A stretch of DNA of 64,000 nucleotides from Luscinia megarhynchos (taxonomy: Eukaryota; Chordata; Aves; Passeriformes; Turdidae). The DNA is taken from positions 39,845,406-39,909,405 of the forward strand of contig JAPFBE010000002.1 of NCBI GenBank assembly GCA_034336665.1, written 5' to 3'. A model generated the notes under the pieces. The model saw nothing but the letters and a program-made list of their open reading frames with translations. It was not told where the DNA came from and made no database searches. Below, one piece after another: positions 24,801-37,265 of the stretch. A program made the translations under genes and the position numbers. The first letter of the stretch is position 1. Every line of letters starts with the position of its first letter.

Positions 24801-26836
24801 ACAAAGTGATTCAGTGGTCCGTTATTTCTTTGACCAGCAACCCCCTCCTTTCCAACAAGGACTTGAAATAGTGTTACGGATGTGTTGGGTTTTTTTTAAT
24901 TGGCCCTTTCAAAATCTGTTGAAATTTGGCCAAATAATAAACATTTGAAAGATACACTCAGCCAACTTCCTTCATATTAAAAAGCTAAAATTTCAAAAGA
25001 CTGTTCCTCCCCAAGCATGTGTCTAGTGCTCGTTGAACCATATGTGGCCTCTTTCACAGCAGGCAAGAGAGTGTCCTGGATCCTGTCTCTGGTCAGAGAC
25101 TTCCATTTTTCTTACAGCCTTGTGCAGTGCAAGGGAAAAGCAGGAACCAATGCCAGAATGAAGGTCAGGTTGTCCTGTGTATTTTGTTTTGCATGTGGCC
25201 TCCAGCTACTCAAGAAATCTGGATAAAGGAGGGGTTCAAAAAACGGATCTGGAGAAAGATAAGGAGCAGAAATAGGTCAGCAAGTCTTGTGAGACATAAT
25301 CTAAGTGTGAATCAGAGCTTGTGCCTAGGTGTTATAACAAGAAAAGGCTTGCAATGCGGGAGGTTTGGAAATGTGATGAAGACCCAGTGAGAAGAAAGGG
25401 GATAAAGGTAGACAGATTGTACTTGGTTGGAAGGTGATTGGTTATTATTAAAAGTAAAACCAGGATTAGGATAAATTAGGAAAAGATTGGGTTAAAAATA
25501 AGACTGAACAGAATCTGGGTTGCACAGACAATCATGTTAAACAAAGAGTAAGATGAAAACAGGATGGAATGGGTTACAGATTGGAGCAAGTGCATTAGAC
25601 TAATCTCTGAAGAAAAGAAAAAATGCAACTTTATCTCTGCATCCATTCCTTCTATTGCCTTTTGGCAGATATTCATAAATTTAATGCAATGTAACTTGGC
25701 TTGGACAAAAATGTTGATTGCTAATATGTCAAAATTCTTCCTTGCTTTTGAAGAAACAAACCTATAGGTCCATGTATAACTGAAAAGCAAATGTTAAAAT
25801 ATGAAATTAAGGATGTGTTGATAAAAAAATCATGTGATAGAAAATAACATAACATTTTCAGTATGACATTAGCCTGAGTGACTGAGGCAATTTCAATTTA
25901 CTGAAATTATAATTCCAATGTAAGTAGATTACATTGAACATAATTCTGCTGCAGGTAGTTTCAGCTGGAGTTAGTGACTTGCAAAAAGTTGCTTAGATTG
26001 TTTATATTTTTATATTAGGCTTTAGTGAGCAGCAGGTGAAAGTTCTGGGATGCTTAGATGTTACCTCTAAGCCTCAAATTACTTTCATTTTTTCATATAC
26101 AAGTTCTTTTTGAGGCGTTTTTTTTTTTTTTTTAGGCAGCAGCTCCACCACAAACTTAGTTGTTTGATATATGGTTAAAATGCATTTATCATATGGGCTA
26201 TGTACTTGATTGAAGAATACTAATTTACTTGTATGGGCTTTCAAACCTGTTCTGCTCAGGTTACCATCCCATTGCAAGAATAGGAAAAATTCTAAATCCT
26301 ATGAAGACTATTCCTCATCTGCATTAATTTCTAAACTCTCACACAATCAAGTATTATTAATTGTTATATAGTATGTCATGTGTTTTTATGCTTAATTTTT
26401 TATCATTTATTCAAAAAACACTGTGAATTTTCTGAAAGTCTAAATATGTTACATCATTTACCATTATGAATTATATTTGCCATTGGCTAGAAATCATATT
26501 TTTTTTTAATTTTACATGAGCTGTTTCGGGTGAAATTATGGAGTGTTACTACCCTCTCCTAATTCCCAGATAACCAGGATAACTAGCTTTTACTTATTCA
26601 TCCTTTTGCCCTTTTGAAAGGTTGCCACACAAGATTTTTCCCACTCTTCTGAAATTTCCCCAGGACTAACTTGGGGTCAGCATTAAAGATTCACAAGAGT
26701 CTCTTCATTGCTGTAACTGAAAGCCTAGCTGCTAAATGGTAAAGGCTGGCTTAGAGTCTGTAAGAATATATCTAAAATAAGGGTTGTCCCTTTTCCATAT
26801 CCATCTTTTTACCTATATACTTATCTTCAGTAAATT
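21848..26836. other. No gene recognised
   Basis: Mostly AT-rich unique DNA. It contains one acceptor and donor pair bounding 25 bases (22249-22273), discussed as a finding, and a 28-base purine tract of GGAA units (24222-24249). Open frames at 23703-24703 and 25017-25790 run on both strands with no recognisable domains. Confidence 0.6.
24222..24249 (+). repeat. Purine (GGAA)n tract
   Basis: Short imperfect GGAA/GGGA microsatellite on the plus strand with a single T interruption. From established knowledge GGAA runs can bind ETS factors; nothing nearby suggests this is used. Confidence 0.75.
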
Positions 26837-27600
26837 TCATCTAACATTTAATTGCCCCATACCTGAAGGTGCAATACAGTGCCAGGTTAAGAATAAGAAG
26901 TGACTGCAGTATCTGAATTCCAGTAGCACTATCTGCGCTACTTCACAGTGAGCTCTTTTTTCTGCTGCCTTAAATAGCTTAATATCATAAGGAACTGTTG
27001 ACACTTTATATTCACCCTCTCTTCCTTCCAGTTCTTTAGCAATATACTGAGCAGTACGAGACCCAAAAACATGACTGCAGAGCTCCACAGGGATCCTCCT
27101 TCTACACTGAGAAAGGACTCTTAATCTCTGTTTCCAATCTTAACCAATTATTTATACATGCAAGAATCTTCTTTTTAATCTTCTGACTTCTCAGTTTCTT
27201 TAAGAACCCTTGGTAAGGGATCTTGTCAAATGCTTTCTGGAAATCCAAATAATCTGTATCATCAGGGTGAATCTTATTAATTCTCTTGTGTATCATTTAA
27301 AGAACTTGTATTGATTTGTTAGGCATTACTTCTTTTTATAGAAGTAGTTTCTAGCTCCTTCCTATTACATGTAATTTATTAATATGTCCACTGGTTATGT
27401 TCTTTACAATAGTTCCTGCTAAATTACACAATATAGATGTTGGACTTTCTAGTCTGTAGTTCATTATACATAAGCAGCCGTTAAAAAAAAATCTGTTTTT
27501 ATCACCACATAGTTAAGAAATCATTTCAAACAGAGATTGTCCAAAACAATTCAGATAGTTCATTCTTCCATCACCTTTGGGTCCTTGGTTAGGTATTATC
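26837..27600 (-). mobile_element. Ancient CR1/L3-type LINE, reverse-transcriptase fragment
   Basis: The minus-strand translation of 27102-27296 includes YLDFQKAFDKIPYQGFLKKL followed by KILACINNWL, the classic CR1/L3-clade RT block (YLDF-x-KAFD-x-PH-x-x-L-x-x-KL ... W-I-x-x-WL). Downstream on the same strand, past frame breaks, YDIKLFKAAEKRAHCEVAQ (about 26930-27010) aligns with the FADDTKLF...C..LQ block that carries the catalytic aspartates, here degraded (YDI for ADD). The stretch 27300-27600 contains words like those upstream of the RT block in old L3-like copies, such as CTAGTCTGTAGTT. The copy is broken, old and inactive. Confidence 0.75.
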
Positions 27601-30600
27601 TCTTGTTGGTGACTTAGTACTGTTCATTTTATATTTTTGTCTGATAAATGAGTTAGAAACATTTTATTACAAAGTAGGATTTCAGAGGAGCCCTTATTTA
27701 GAATATTGGCTTGGGAATTTATTCATGTTTTTAAAGTGAGTGGCTAATAAAATTTTATTCTTTTCTTTGTAACATTTCTCAACTGTGATGTGCATGAAAA
27801 AGCTTTACTTTAGATTTTTTGTATTTACTGGAAGTTAGTCCTCAAACTTTTATTTGGTCCATCATGATGTTTTTTACATTTGCCCTGCTTAACTTTATGT
27901 TCTGTTCCCTTATGCTTGTTTGCAGCCCATGAGGTCTCTGATGAGAAAGGAAAATGGAAGGAATCTTTTTCTTACCCGTTTTTCTGCCTTGGGTGGGTTT
28001 TTTTTTAATGTCTTTCTTTGGCCGTTTTACCCCTGTGAGAGAAAAGAACAAGATGAACTTCTCTTCACTACAAAGTTCTAGTTGGAAACTTCCCTGATCT
28101 TTTAGTTCCTCTGTAAAAGATCAAGTTCTCCAAAACAAAAGATTATATTGCCAAAACTAAGCAAACTCTTCACAGCAGAGAGTAACAGTGAAATGTTTCA
28201 AAACCACTTCTTCAATAAAGGGCATTGGGTTGGTTCAGCCTTTCTGACTCTTCCAAAGTGACATTCATTTGATGACAAGCAATGTCCACCTGCCACAGAA
28301 TACGTAGGGTGTTTTAGTTCTGAGCACCATTTGTTACTCAGAAATGTTTCTAAAGTAATTGAAAATTCTGAAGAATTCCTGTCATTAAAAAAACCCACCA
28401 GTAGGACAGAAAGATAGAGAAATATTCCTCAAATTTTAGAAACATCTCTGTGTCTGTAGGCATATATCTGACTGTATCTGTGCATTTTATTGAAGTAGCA
28501 CTTTGTAAATCATACAACGCATCTTTTTGTCTTATAGATAATCAAATACAATTATAAGCAGCTTTAGGCTAAAGTTATACTACGGTGCTATTGTCAAAAG
28601 ATGTCCATGTTCCTTTCAACAAAATTAACAATAGTTAATTAACAATTGCTCATGGTTGGAACCTGAGAATTCCTAAAATGAAATGGATGAGGATTGACAC
28701 AGCTTGGCTTCCCAGAGGCTTTGCAAGACTTCTGTGTGTTCAAAGTAAAACAATTTGTAAACTAAAGACTTCATAGTCTTATGCTTATTAAATGGAAAAG
28801 TGTGAGAGATCTATATGTATTCAGTCTTATGAAGAAGCATATTTTGTTTTAACAAAATTACGATCTTAATTTGCTGGGTAGCTATAGGTATCCATTATTT
28901 TTTACCGACTTGTGATGCGTTTAAATAAAAAGAATTATATCTTTATAGGCTACTCAGAAGGACTTAGAAATACTTCTAATTATCTTTAAATCAAAAGTTA
29001 TCAAGAAATATTTATTGTATATTTCTTAACAATTTCAGTCAGGAAGAACATATTTGACGGTGTGTTTTGGTTTATTTTTCAATATAGATACTGAAACCTT
29101 TTGTTTCAATATCTATATCCCATGGTATTGGTTGCTAGCATAAAATACATTTTATGCATTGTTATCCATTGTTTTCTAGATGCTTCCTTTAATTTCTGCT
29201 GCTGCTGTTCTGTTTATCTCCTCCAATTCTTGATGCTGCTGCTATTCTTCTAGCTTTCCTTTTTCTACACTTGTGGTGCTCTAAATCTGTCAACCAGATG
29301 TAGCTTCCAGGAGTCCTGATTACAAGCAGATTTGCAAGCTCTTGTATGCTACTTTCTATTTTAAAAAGTTGACTTGGGATTTGGAAAAAGCTCCCCATTT
29401 AGTTCTTTAAATAGAAAGAAAATGCTGTAAGTCAATGTTGGCTGTGGGTTAGCACTACTGAAACCAGCTCATGGCTGGAAAAAGATTTGTGGCATTGTTT
29501 GGCTTTATAGACGATGATTTATTTTAATGCTATTAGAAAGTGCATGTAGGAGAGAGGTTGTTTTCATTTTAAGTGTTACTAAAGGTAAGGCCTTGTAGTG
29601 TCAGGGAAGGAGACAAGGGAAAACTGTCTGGACTCCTGTGAAGAATACACCAGTTTCCATGACCTGTATAAGAGCTGTATTTCAACTGTAGGGCTGTTCT
29701 CTTTGATTACCCTAGGAAATATGGTCTGCTGTTCCTTCCCTAATATTCACAAAAGCTGCATGGCAAAAGCATGCATCTTCCTAAGCTCTTGCCTCAATGA
29801 CACAGTGGCAATGGGGGCCCCTTCAGCTGGGCAGTCTCCTGATGCATTCTGTCATGCCAGTGCAGCCTGTTCTGATAAGCAGCGTGTGACACTCCTCTTC
29901 CACCCCTCCTTCTAGTGGCACAAATCTGCCAGTGTGTGGGCAGCAGAGAGGCTGAGTGTATTTCAACTGCACAGCTAGACGTTCTCATCTGGATATTGCT
30001 GTCCAAAGACAGAGAAGATACGGGATCTAGCCATGAGAAAAGAGACACCAACATGAAGTAAAGCGAGCCTCTCAACAGTGGCCACAATGTGACAGCATTT
30101 CTTTAGAGACCATCAAATGATGACACTTTTTGAGCTGCAGCTTGTCAACAGAGATCAACAATAGTGTGAGGTTCAGGGCGCTTTTGAGACATGCTGTATG
30201 CGGAAGCGTGCACTGGTCAGTACTGCTGAGGCATTCTGCGAGAACGTGGTCCTCTCCTTCTCTTTGACTTCACAAAAGTGCCACAAGGTACCTCTCACTG
30301 CACCTGATGGAGGCACCAATGGCTAACCTCCTTAATTACAGCCCTGGAATGAAGCCCAGATTTTGCTGGTAGAAGTAAGTAATTGCACTCTAGGAGAGAG
30401 CTGGTACCAGTCACTTCTGCCTTACAATGTAATCCAGTTTATTAAGCAAAACTGTTCTTAAAAGGGAATGTTTCTTTGCCTCCAAAAGAAATTAAGGAAC
30501 AATTATACATTTAATGAAAAATGTGATTTTTTCATTTGTGGGAAAGACAGAAGAAGCAGCATTGAAAGAGGATTAAAATTACCTTTAAATTGAGAGCTGT

Positions 30601-32313
30601 AATCTTCCCCTACCCATCATTTAGTTTGTTATGAACCATGAAACTGATAACTGTCATGTATGACACATGAATCTTTGCATATATTGAAAAAAATTATAAA
30701 ATTTGTTAAAATTCAGTATTTCAGGTAATTATATATTTTGGACCAATCTGCCCATATGAAATGTTTAAGCCTATGTATCCATCTGCCAAAGTGAAGAAAA
30801 TTCACCTCAAGGTGTAGTAAAATGACTGAGCATGGCCTTAGCTCTGCACTCTGACTGCTGCCTCAGGAAAAATGAGTAATTTTAGTGGCAAAACAGATCC
30901 AGAATTATCTTGAGATCAAAGACTGAAGTTGTAAGGGGCTCTTCCTCTGATTGCTCAAGTTTGGGAGGATGCTTATTACAATATCCTGCATATCAAGCCA
31001 AAGCTATTTGCAATTCATATTACCTTAGTTTATGTTTTACAAAGTGCAATCATCGTATGGACTCTGCAGCCTTTCCCACAGTCTGAGTGTAACACAATAA
31101 TCTTTTGCTTCTCAGTAGATTATTCTGTCTGCAGAAATATATGTGACTCTAAAGTGATAGCACTCCCATTTGTATTTATTTGTATATTAGTCCCATTTAT
31201 ATTTATTTGCAGAATGGGATAATCCTTCAGATATTTGACAAATAGAGGCATCATTTTTGTTATGGTGTTGCCATGAAGTGGAAACCTGCAATAAAATTAT
31301 TGTTGTAGTCATCAAAGTCTTGCACTGCCGAGGTTATAATCAGCTGCAATATAAAGAAGTATGTATTTGCATATACAAATTACCAGTTTTGAAACCAAAA
31401 TGCATTGAAGGTATTTCTACTGTGAACCTAGAACAGAACAAGTACTTTTCATTGACAAGGGGTCTGTATATTTGTGTTGCATGCGAGAATGCCTGTTCAG
31501 TGTTTGCAGCAGCAAGTATGGCTATTCTAGATGTTAAATGAAAAAGTGTATTTTCCCTTCAAGTGATTTTATTTTCCTGCTTTTTTTTTTCATGTCTTAT
31601 CCTGCAGTCTTTTGATTAATTGCTCTTGGATGTCAATGTGTATTTAGCCAATATTTGGTTATTAATTCTCAAGGATTTAAAGGCATTACAAAGATTTATA
31701 CTCAGTATTGAAAACATCACCATCATGATGTTGAAGTATGTACAACTGAGCACAAATAATTATATGGACCAGTTTTATATTTTTAACATAAAGCTCAAGA
31801 TAAATAGGCAATATGAATTTCACTTAGTACCTAGTCTAAAGTGGTTGGGTTTTTTAAATTTTCTCCTCCATTCTCCAAACTAGGTAACCTTTATGATATT
31901 TTATGCATGAAGCTGTTTATATTTTCTCAGCTTGCAACAGTATTGTTTCCCTCTTGAAAATAATTCTGACTGCATCCTAACCAGGTTTAGTCCTAGAAGG
32001 ACATTGTTTTTCCACATGCAAAAGAACTGCTGGACTGATAAGCGTATTTTGAAGTCTATTTAAGATCAGAGTTTTTATGGACAGTAACTTCACATTCATG
32101 ACTGGTGCATTAATTTAACTCAATAATATCTGGTGCTTAAGGAAAGCTAAATTTTAAAATATAGGGAAAGAAGGTAAAACTAATCATTTTTAAATCCATG
32201 TTGTCATACTCAAATGGTTCCAGATGGGCCTCATGTGACTGGTTCATTATCAGAGTATTTTAAACGGTAATGTAACATTGATTCTTTCTGTTCTCTTTTT
32301 GGTTTCACTGAAG
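27601..32313. other. No gene recognised
   Basis: AT-rich unique sequence. A 16-bp-stem hairpin lies at 29082-29118 and an imperfect 27-base tandem duplication at 31164-31211 (CCCATTTGTATTTATTTG / CCCATTTATATTTATTTG). A GC-richer stretch at 29790-30340 has open frames on both strands but no family resemblance. Confidence 0.6.
29082..29118. repeat. Short near-perfect hairpin
   Basis: Arms ATATAGATACTGAAAC (29082-29097) and GTTTCAATATCTATAT (29103-29118) enclose a 5-base loop. Fifteen of 16 pairs match; the odd pair is C-A on the plus strand and becomes a G-U wobble in a minus-strand transcript. It is too short for a canonical pre-microRNA. Confidence 0.8.
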
Positions 32314-32505
32314 ACCTATTTCCAAGACTTTCTCTGCCAGGAGAGTTAAAAGGTACTTTCAAAAATATTACAACAGAGGTTCATGGCTCCATAAAATGTC
32401 ATTACCTACAAAATAATCAGTCTTGCTTCTTTATGTCACAGGAGTATGTGATGTTCCAACCCATAATTGATGTAGAGTTAATGGGAATTGTGCTTTACAC
32501 AAAAG
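32314..32505 (+). CDS. Candidate internal exon, unknown protein
   Basis: A T-rich acceptor (TTCTCTTTTTGGTTTCACTGAAG) precedes 192 bases with one open frame that ends at donor AAAAG|GTAAAG (phase 1 in, phase 1 out). The translation has mixed, protein-like content, for example LFPRLSLPGELKGTFKNITT with an N-I-T sequon and later SQEYVMFQPIIDVELMG. The frame stays open a further 8 codons past the donor before a TAG. No family is recognised. Open frames of this size are expected by chance, and the acceptor is only moderate. Confidence 0.2.
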
Positions 32506-34689
32506 GTAAAGTTGCAAAAATGCAAATCCTATAGGCAAATCACTATTTTTATTGTATGTAGGAACCGTCAGTGTTAGCAAAGGAAATAAAACTCTAGAAA
32601 GAGGGCAAAAACATGACGTAGAAGATGAAGAAAGGGAAGTCTAGAAAAGCAGCTGGTAGCAGAGTCAAAACTAAGTAGAAACTTAGTAGAAACTAAGGCA
32701 GCCTTTTACAGTTCTGAAGGCAGCTTGCCTTTTTTAGGAATTTGTTTTCACATCTACAATGTGATATTGCCTGTCATTTTACTGGAGACATGAGAGTTCC
32801 CAGTTCTTATCTTCTGCTTCTTAGTTCCCTCCTTTAATCTATTCAGATTGCCTTTGCCATTCTCACCTTCATCTTCTTACATCCCTTTCTTCTCCAGTAC
32901 ATATTCTTGCAAAAGAATGAGTCCAACTATTTCCAGTGAAGGTTCTGAAGTATTATGGACTCTCCTCTTCTTCTTGCTCACTGCACCCTGGAAGTTTGGC
33001 TGTTTTGGGAAGGTTAGTTGTGTGGCCTCTTCCATCCACAGTGGGCTGCTGGCTATCAGCCATTGACTCATGATGGGGACAGGTAGACATTTGGCTAATT
33101 TAAGTGTCTCTCCAGTCAAATAAGAAAAGCAAATGGGTGCTTGGAGGGGATACTGTTCTTGCAGATCACCTTTCTGTTGGCAAAACTATATATTTGCTGG
33201 ATAGTAAGTTTTTGTGTTTTTATTTTTGAAATGAACTTCCAATTAATTTGTTTGAGAAGTGCTTGCAAAAAAAAAAAAAATCCCAAAGGAAACATGCAAT
33301 CTCAAAACCCAACAAATTTATTTTTGTATTTAAAAATATCCATACAAATTTGCCTGGAAATGCTGGGTATAAAAGAAAAAATAAACAAGAAGCTTCAAGA
33401 CTTTTATGGAAAAGAACAAGGAAGCAGGGAACTGAGCATTACAAAAAGCTCAAAATAGGGTGTATGTGGGGCGTTTTTATTTTTCGACAACAATTTGCAT
33501 AATAAAGGATAAACTGACAAAGGAAGTGATTTAAAACAAAAAGGGTTAGTTGAATAATTAAAAAGCACATTATAACAACCAAACTTAAATGTAGCAAGAT
33601 GAATAGTTCTTACATGCTGCAGTGAGGTGGTACATAAAATCCTCAGATACAAGCAAAGTGAATATGAAAATAAACTGCTAAAAAAAGTCATGTTTTCAAG
33701 GTTTGGTTTTTTTTCGGTAAGACAGAATTACATACCTGCATGTATACTGTTTTTCTTTATTATAGAGAAATTTATATTTCTGTCTAATGTGTCTGCCCTA
33801 AGGATCTAACAAATACAAGCAGGAAAATATAATTAATATAGAATTATAAAACCAACTGCAAAATGTATTTTCTTTATTACCTCATGATAACTGGAAAGAA
33901 AGAAAAGCAAAGGGTACGACTGACATTCCTTGTTTAATGCAGCTTACTTAGTGACTGGCATAATGATAAGTGATGGTAATTTACCTTAAAAACCTTAATG
34001 AGTGGATCATTACTATAGAGAAATGGGAAGAAAACTTTAATCCCACAGAGGCAGAGCTCCATGGTTGGCTGTGCAATAACCAGACAGAACTCTGAATGAG
34101 ATTCCCAAGCTTCTGTTCCCTAGATAAAATTTTCTCTCACTCCACTTTTGCAAAGGTAATGAGGAGGTAATGAGGCTTGACTTGAATTTTTTCAGCACTT
34201 GATTCCCTTCATTCCCCAGCAGGTTCCCATAGGATAGAGTAAGATGTTGGATTTATATAAAAGCTGTGCTGATAGATAGGTGGAGGAGGTGAGCCATGCT
34301 ATTTGGTTTTGGATTCTGTCTGTATGAGAAGGGGTTCAGATAAATTTCAAGTTCTTTCAGCACTGTCAATTCACTCTGATAGTTTCCACTGAATAAGACA
34401 ATTTGACGACATGCAGACCTTGTCAGGGTTGTTGACTGTTTATTTTGTCACTTCACTGATACTAAACACTGACCTTTCCATGCCACCTTTTCTTCCTCTT
34501 TTACCCCCATTTTTCACTAACTTAATGTACACATCTGAGTAAATAATAAAACCCAAAAAGGTAGGCAGAAATGTTGTATTAGATCATTAGCTTAATTTGA
34601 GCTGAAAGGTCTTTGTTGTAAGTTGGGGGTGGGAAGGGACCTGGGGACCTTTGCAAAGTATTTTGCTGGCAAGCTTGTTGAGATTTGAT
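32506..34689. other. No gene recognised
   Basis: AT-rich sequence with A-runs (33267-33280). Overlapping open frames on both strands at 32848-33809 show no domain and cross low-complexity DNA. Confidence 0.6.
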
Positions 34690-34815
34690 TGCCTTTGTTG
34701 TGATAATCTGAAATTAATTTGCACTTGAACCCATCTTTCTTCTGGGCTCAATTTAAACACGGTTATAATTATGCGCCCTGCATGAAATTGAGAACAGACA
34801 CTGATATGACAAGTC
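34690..34815. promoter_or_regulatory. Candidate conserved noncoding element
   Basis: The text is dense in homeodomain and related words (TGATAATCTGAAATTAATTTGC, GGTTATAATTATGCGCCC) and holds two CpGs. It looks more ordered than its flanks. This is a judgement from composition only, with no alignment. Confidence 0.18.
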
Positions 34816-37019
34816 TGAATTTTTTAATTCCCCAGGTACTAAAGGCTTTTTTCCCCACTTATCTCACAAGGTAATAAAACAAAATGTTCCAGTGAAGCAC
34901 ATGCTTAAGAGAGAGGTATTTGCCTGAGGGGAAACAGTAATAATCAGTGTATTGCTACACATTTACTCATGTACTTTCTCAGTAGGTCAATCTCTTTCTT
35001 TTAAAGTGATGTTAAACTTCTGCTAATATTGGTTGATTTGTACCTGGTACAATATTAAAAAAAAAAAAAAAGTAGAAATGATATGTTTTATTCTATTTTA
35101 GCATATCCTCATTTAAAAGGCTTTTTCTCAAACATCCATTTTGATAGATATTTTTAAAAAAGCCGGCTATTGAAGACTACCTCCTAACATCCACAATTGA
35201 TCTTAGCAGTGCACCTTTCTTGTTCTCAGTATGAGCTGTAATATCCTTATCAGCATTCTTTTAGTTTTAACCCAGATTAGTGTTTTTGGTGAGGAATCTC
35301 ATTAACTACAGTAAGCCCATCTTCTTTTGTGATTTCCTTTGGAATTGTAATGTACGAAAAGGCCACCAAGGTCAATGCCCTGGGCACAAATTCCTCTTTA
35401 AATCATCATTCAGCTCAGAGTAACAACGTTCTCCTTAGAAATAGACATTTTTAAAGATCTGGAACAAACTCCTCAGTTTCTTAGAAGTGAAAATCATAAG
35501 GAAGAGAAGCAGAAATTAAGAGCATAGAAAATTAAGTGTAGCAATCCACAGAATAACTATTTGTTAGATACATTAATTTCCTTTTCACCAGTATAATTCT
35601 TCTTCTCTCTGCCCTCTGAATTTGTAGACTGTGTCATTTTAAATGAAGAAGAGGGTGTTTTTTAGTTAAATTACCCTACACTTTAGCACTGATTATGAAG
35701 GTATTAATGATGTTACTGTGTTAATTTTTTTAAGCTTTAGTAACAACAATTTTTGTCTCCCCTACTCTGTAGACTGCATTCAGTTGAGCTTCTTGAGAAA
35801 ATTAAATAATTTAAAATATCCTGTGTTTATGCCAAGGAAAGCAATGGTGTTATTTCTGCCATATTATTTTACCAGTAGCAACTTGAAAGACAAGCACAGA
35901 ACACATGCTGAATATTTCACCATTCTCATTCAAGTCTCTACTGCCACTGAAAAAAAGTAGGTGAAATAACTGACTAGCACCTCATTGTGGTTAAAAAGAA
36001 GAGCTTGGCCCCTGCCTTTCTAAAGGAGTCAGCATTTATTTGAATACTTTTTGGAAATTAACTTAATTTTAACTAATGATGGTTTTCCTACTGGCTGAAT
36101 ATACAAATACAAATGAAAATGGATTGTGTAAAATGAAGATTTGTCCTACTCTGCCTAATAAAAGGAAATGTTTTGATGAGGCTGGCACATTTGAGGATAA
36201 AGAGAAAAACCAGAAAAAGTAATATGCAGAGTCATTACTTTTCTACTCTGAAATTTGTATTGGTTGCAATTAAGTTCGTCAGAAAATTACTTTTTATTTT
36301 AAAACTTTTGTATTTTTTTTTCCAAATACCATTTTGGTGAGAGGAAGGGAGAGCGGAAGTGATGTTAGCTAATTTCAGTGAGAATGGACCCATGCAAAAT
36401 ATAGTTTGACAGTGGACACTGGCACTACATAATATTTTTTACTGAAATATCAACATCACAAGTCCATGATGCAGATTTCCTAGATTGGGCCTGTATATAC
36501 AAAATGTTGTTAAAAAATTTTAAATACATCTTCTACTGTGTTCCCTGCCTCTCTATCCCTTTTCTCAGAAAAAAGTTTAAAAATCATGGGGAAAAAAGCC
36601 AACTGTACAATAGACTTTAGCCCACAACAGGCCTATTAAATAATATAGTAGCTCAAAGCAGCAAAAAGTCACTACTGTGGACAAGTGTTTAGTCCTCCAT
36701 ATCTTGAAACCTAGGAATCCCATAGTATCTTCTGAACCTAAGGGAAAAATGTGTTTAGCATATGACCAGCGACAAGACATCTAAAATGCACCAATAATAA
36801 TATGGGGTGACATGCTAGGAGAGTACCTGTGATAAGAACTGTGTGGCCACACATGGTGTGGTACATTTTCACCCCTTAGTTTATGTGTTTTGCTTTCCAC
36901 TTCCACATTTTCTGGTGACTTTATCTAGTCTCGTTCAATCATGCTGTGCACATCACAGTCACTTACTGACAAGCAGCCCTGGCTGAAGCATTCAAAGAAA
37001 CAACCTTCCACAAACAAAG
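34816..37019. other. No gene recognised
   Basis: AT-rich unique DNA with a 16-base A run near 35055. Nothing coding or repetitive is supportable. Confidence 0.6.
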
Positions 37020-37265
37020 CAGGCAAGTCCTGTTTCTCTTAAGATAAAATCTGCTGATCTCATTATTGATTGTCTGCTTTCAGGGGTTTTGTTTCCCGAA
37101 AGTTTGATATGGGGCAACAGAGGTGACAAAAGATTGGCACTGCGACCTGGAAATTAAATGGTCGACTATTAGATCAACGTCAAATAGGGTGAGGCTGAAG
37201 TGTTTGGCAAAAGCATTAGATGCTGTCTTGACATAATCTCTCTCTCCCTCTTTCTCTCTCCCTCT
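37020..37265. promoter_or_regulatory. Candidate noncoding element with pyrimidine tract
   Basis: Holds several CpGs close together (37097, 37141, 37163 and 37180) and short palindromes such as GTCGAC, followed by a CT-rich run (37237-37265). The CpG density stands out locally. It could be a conserved element or just less decayed DNA. Confidence 0.18.
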
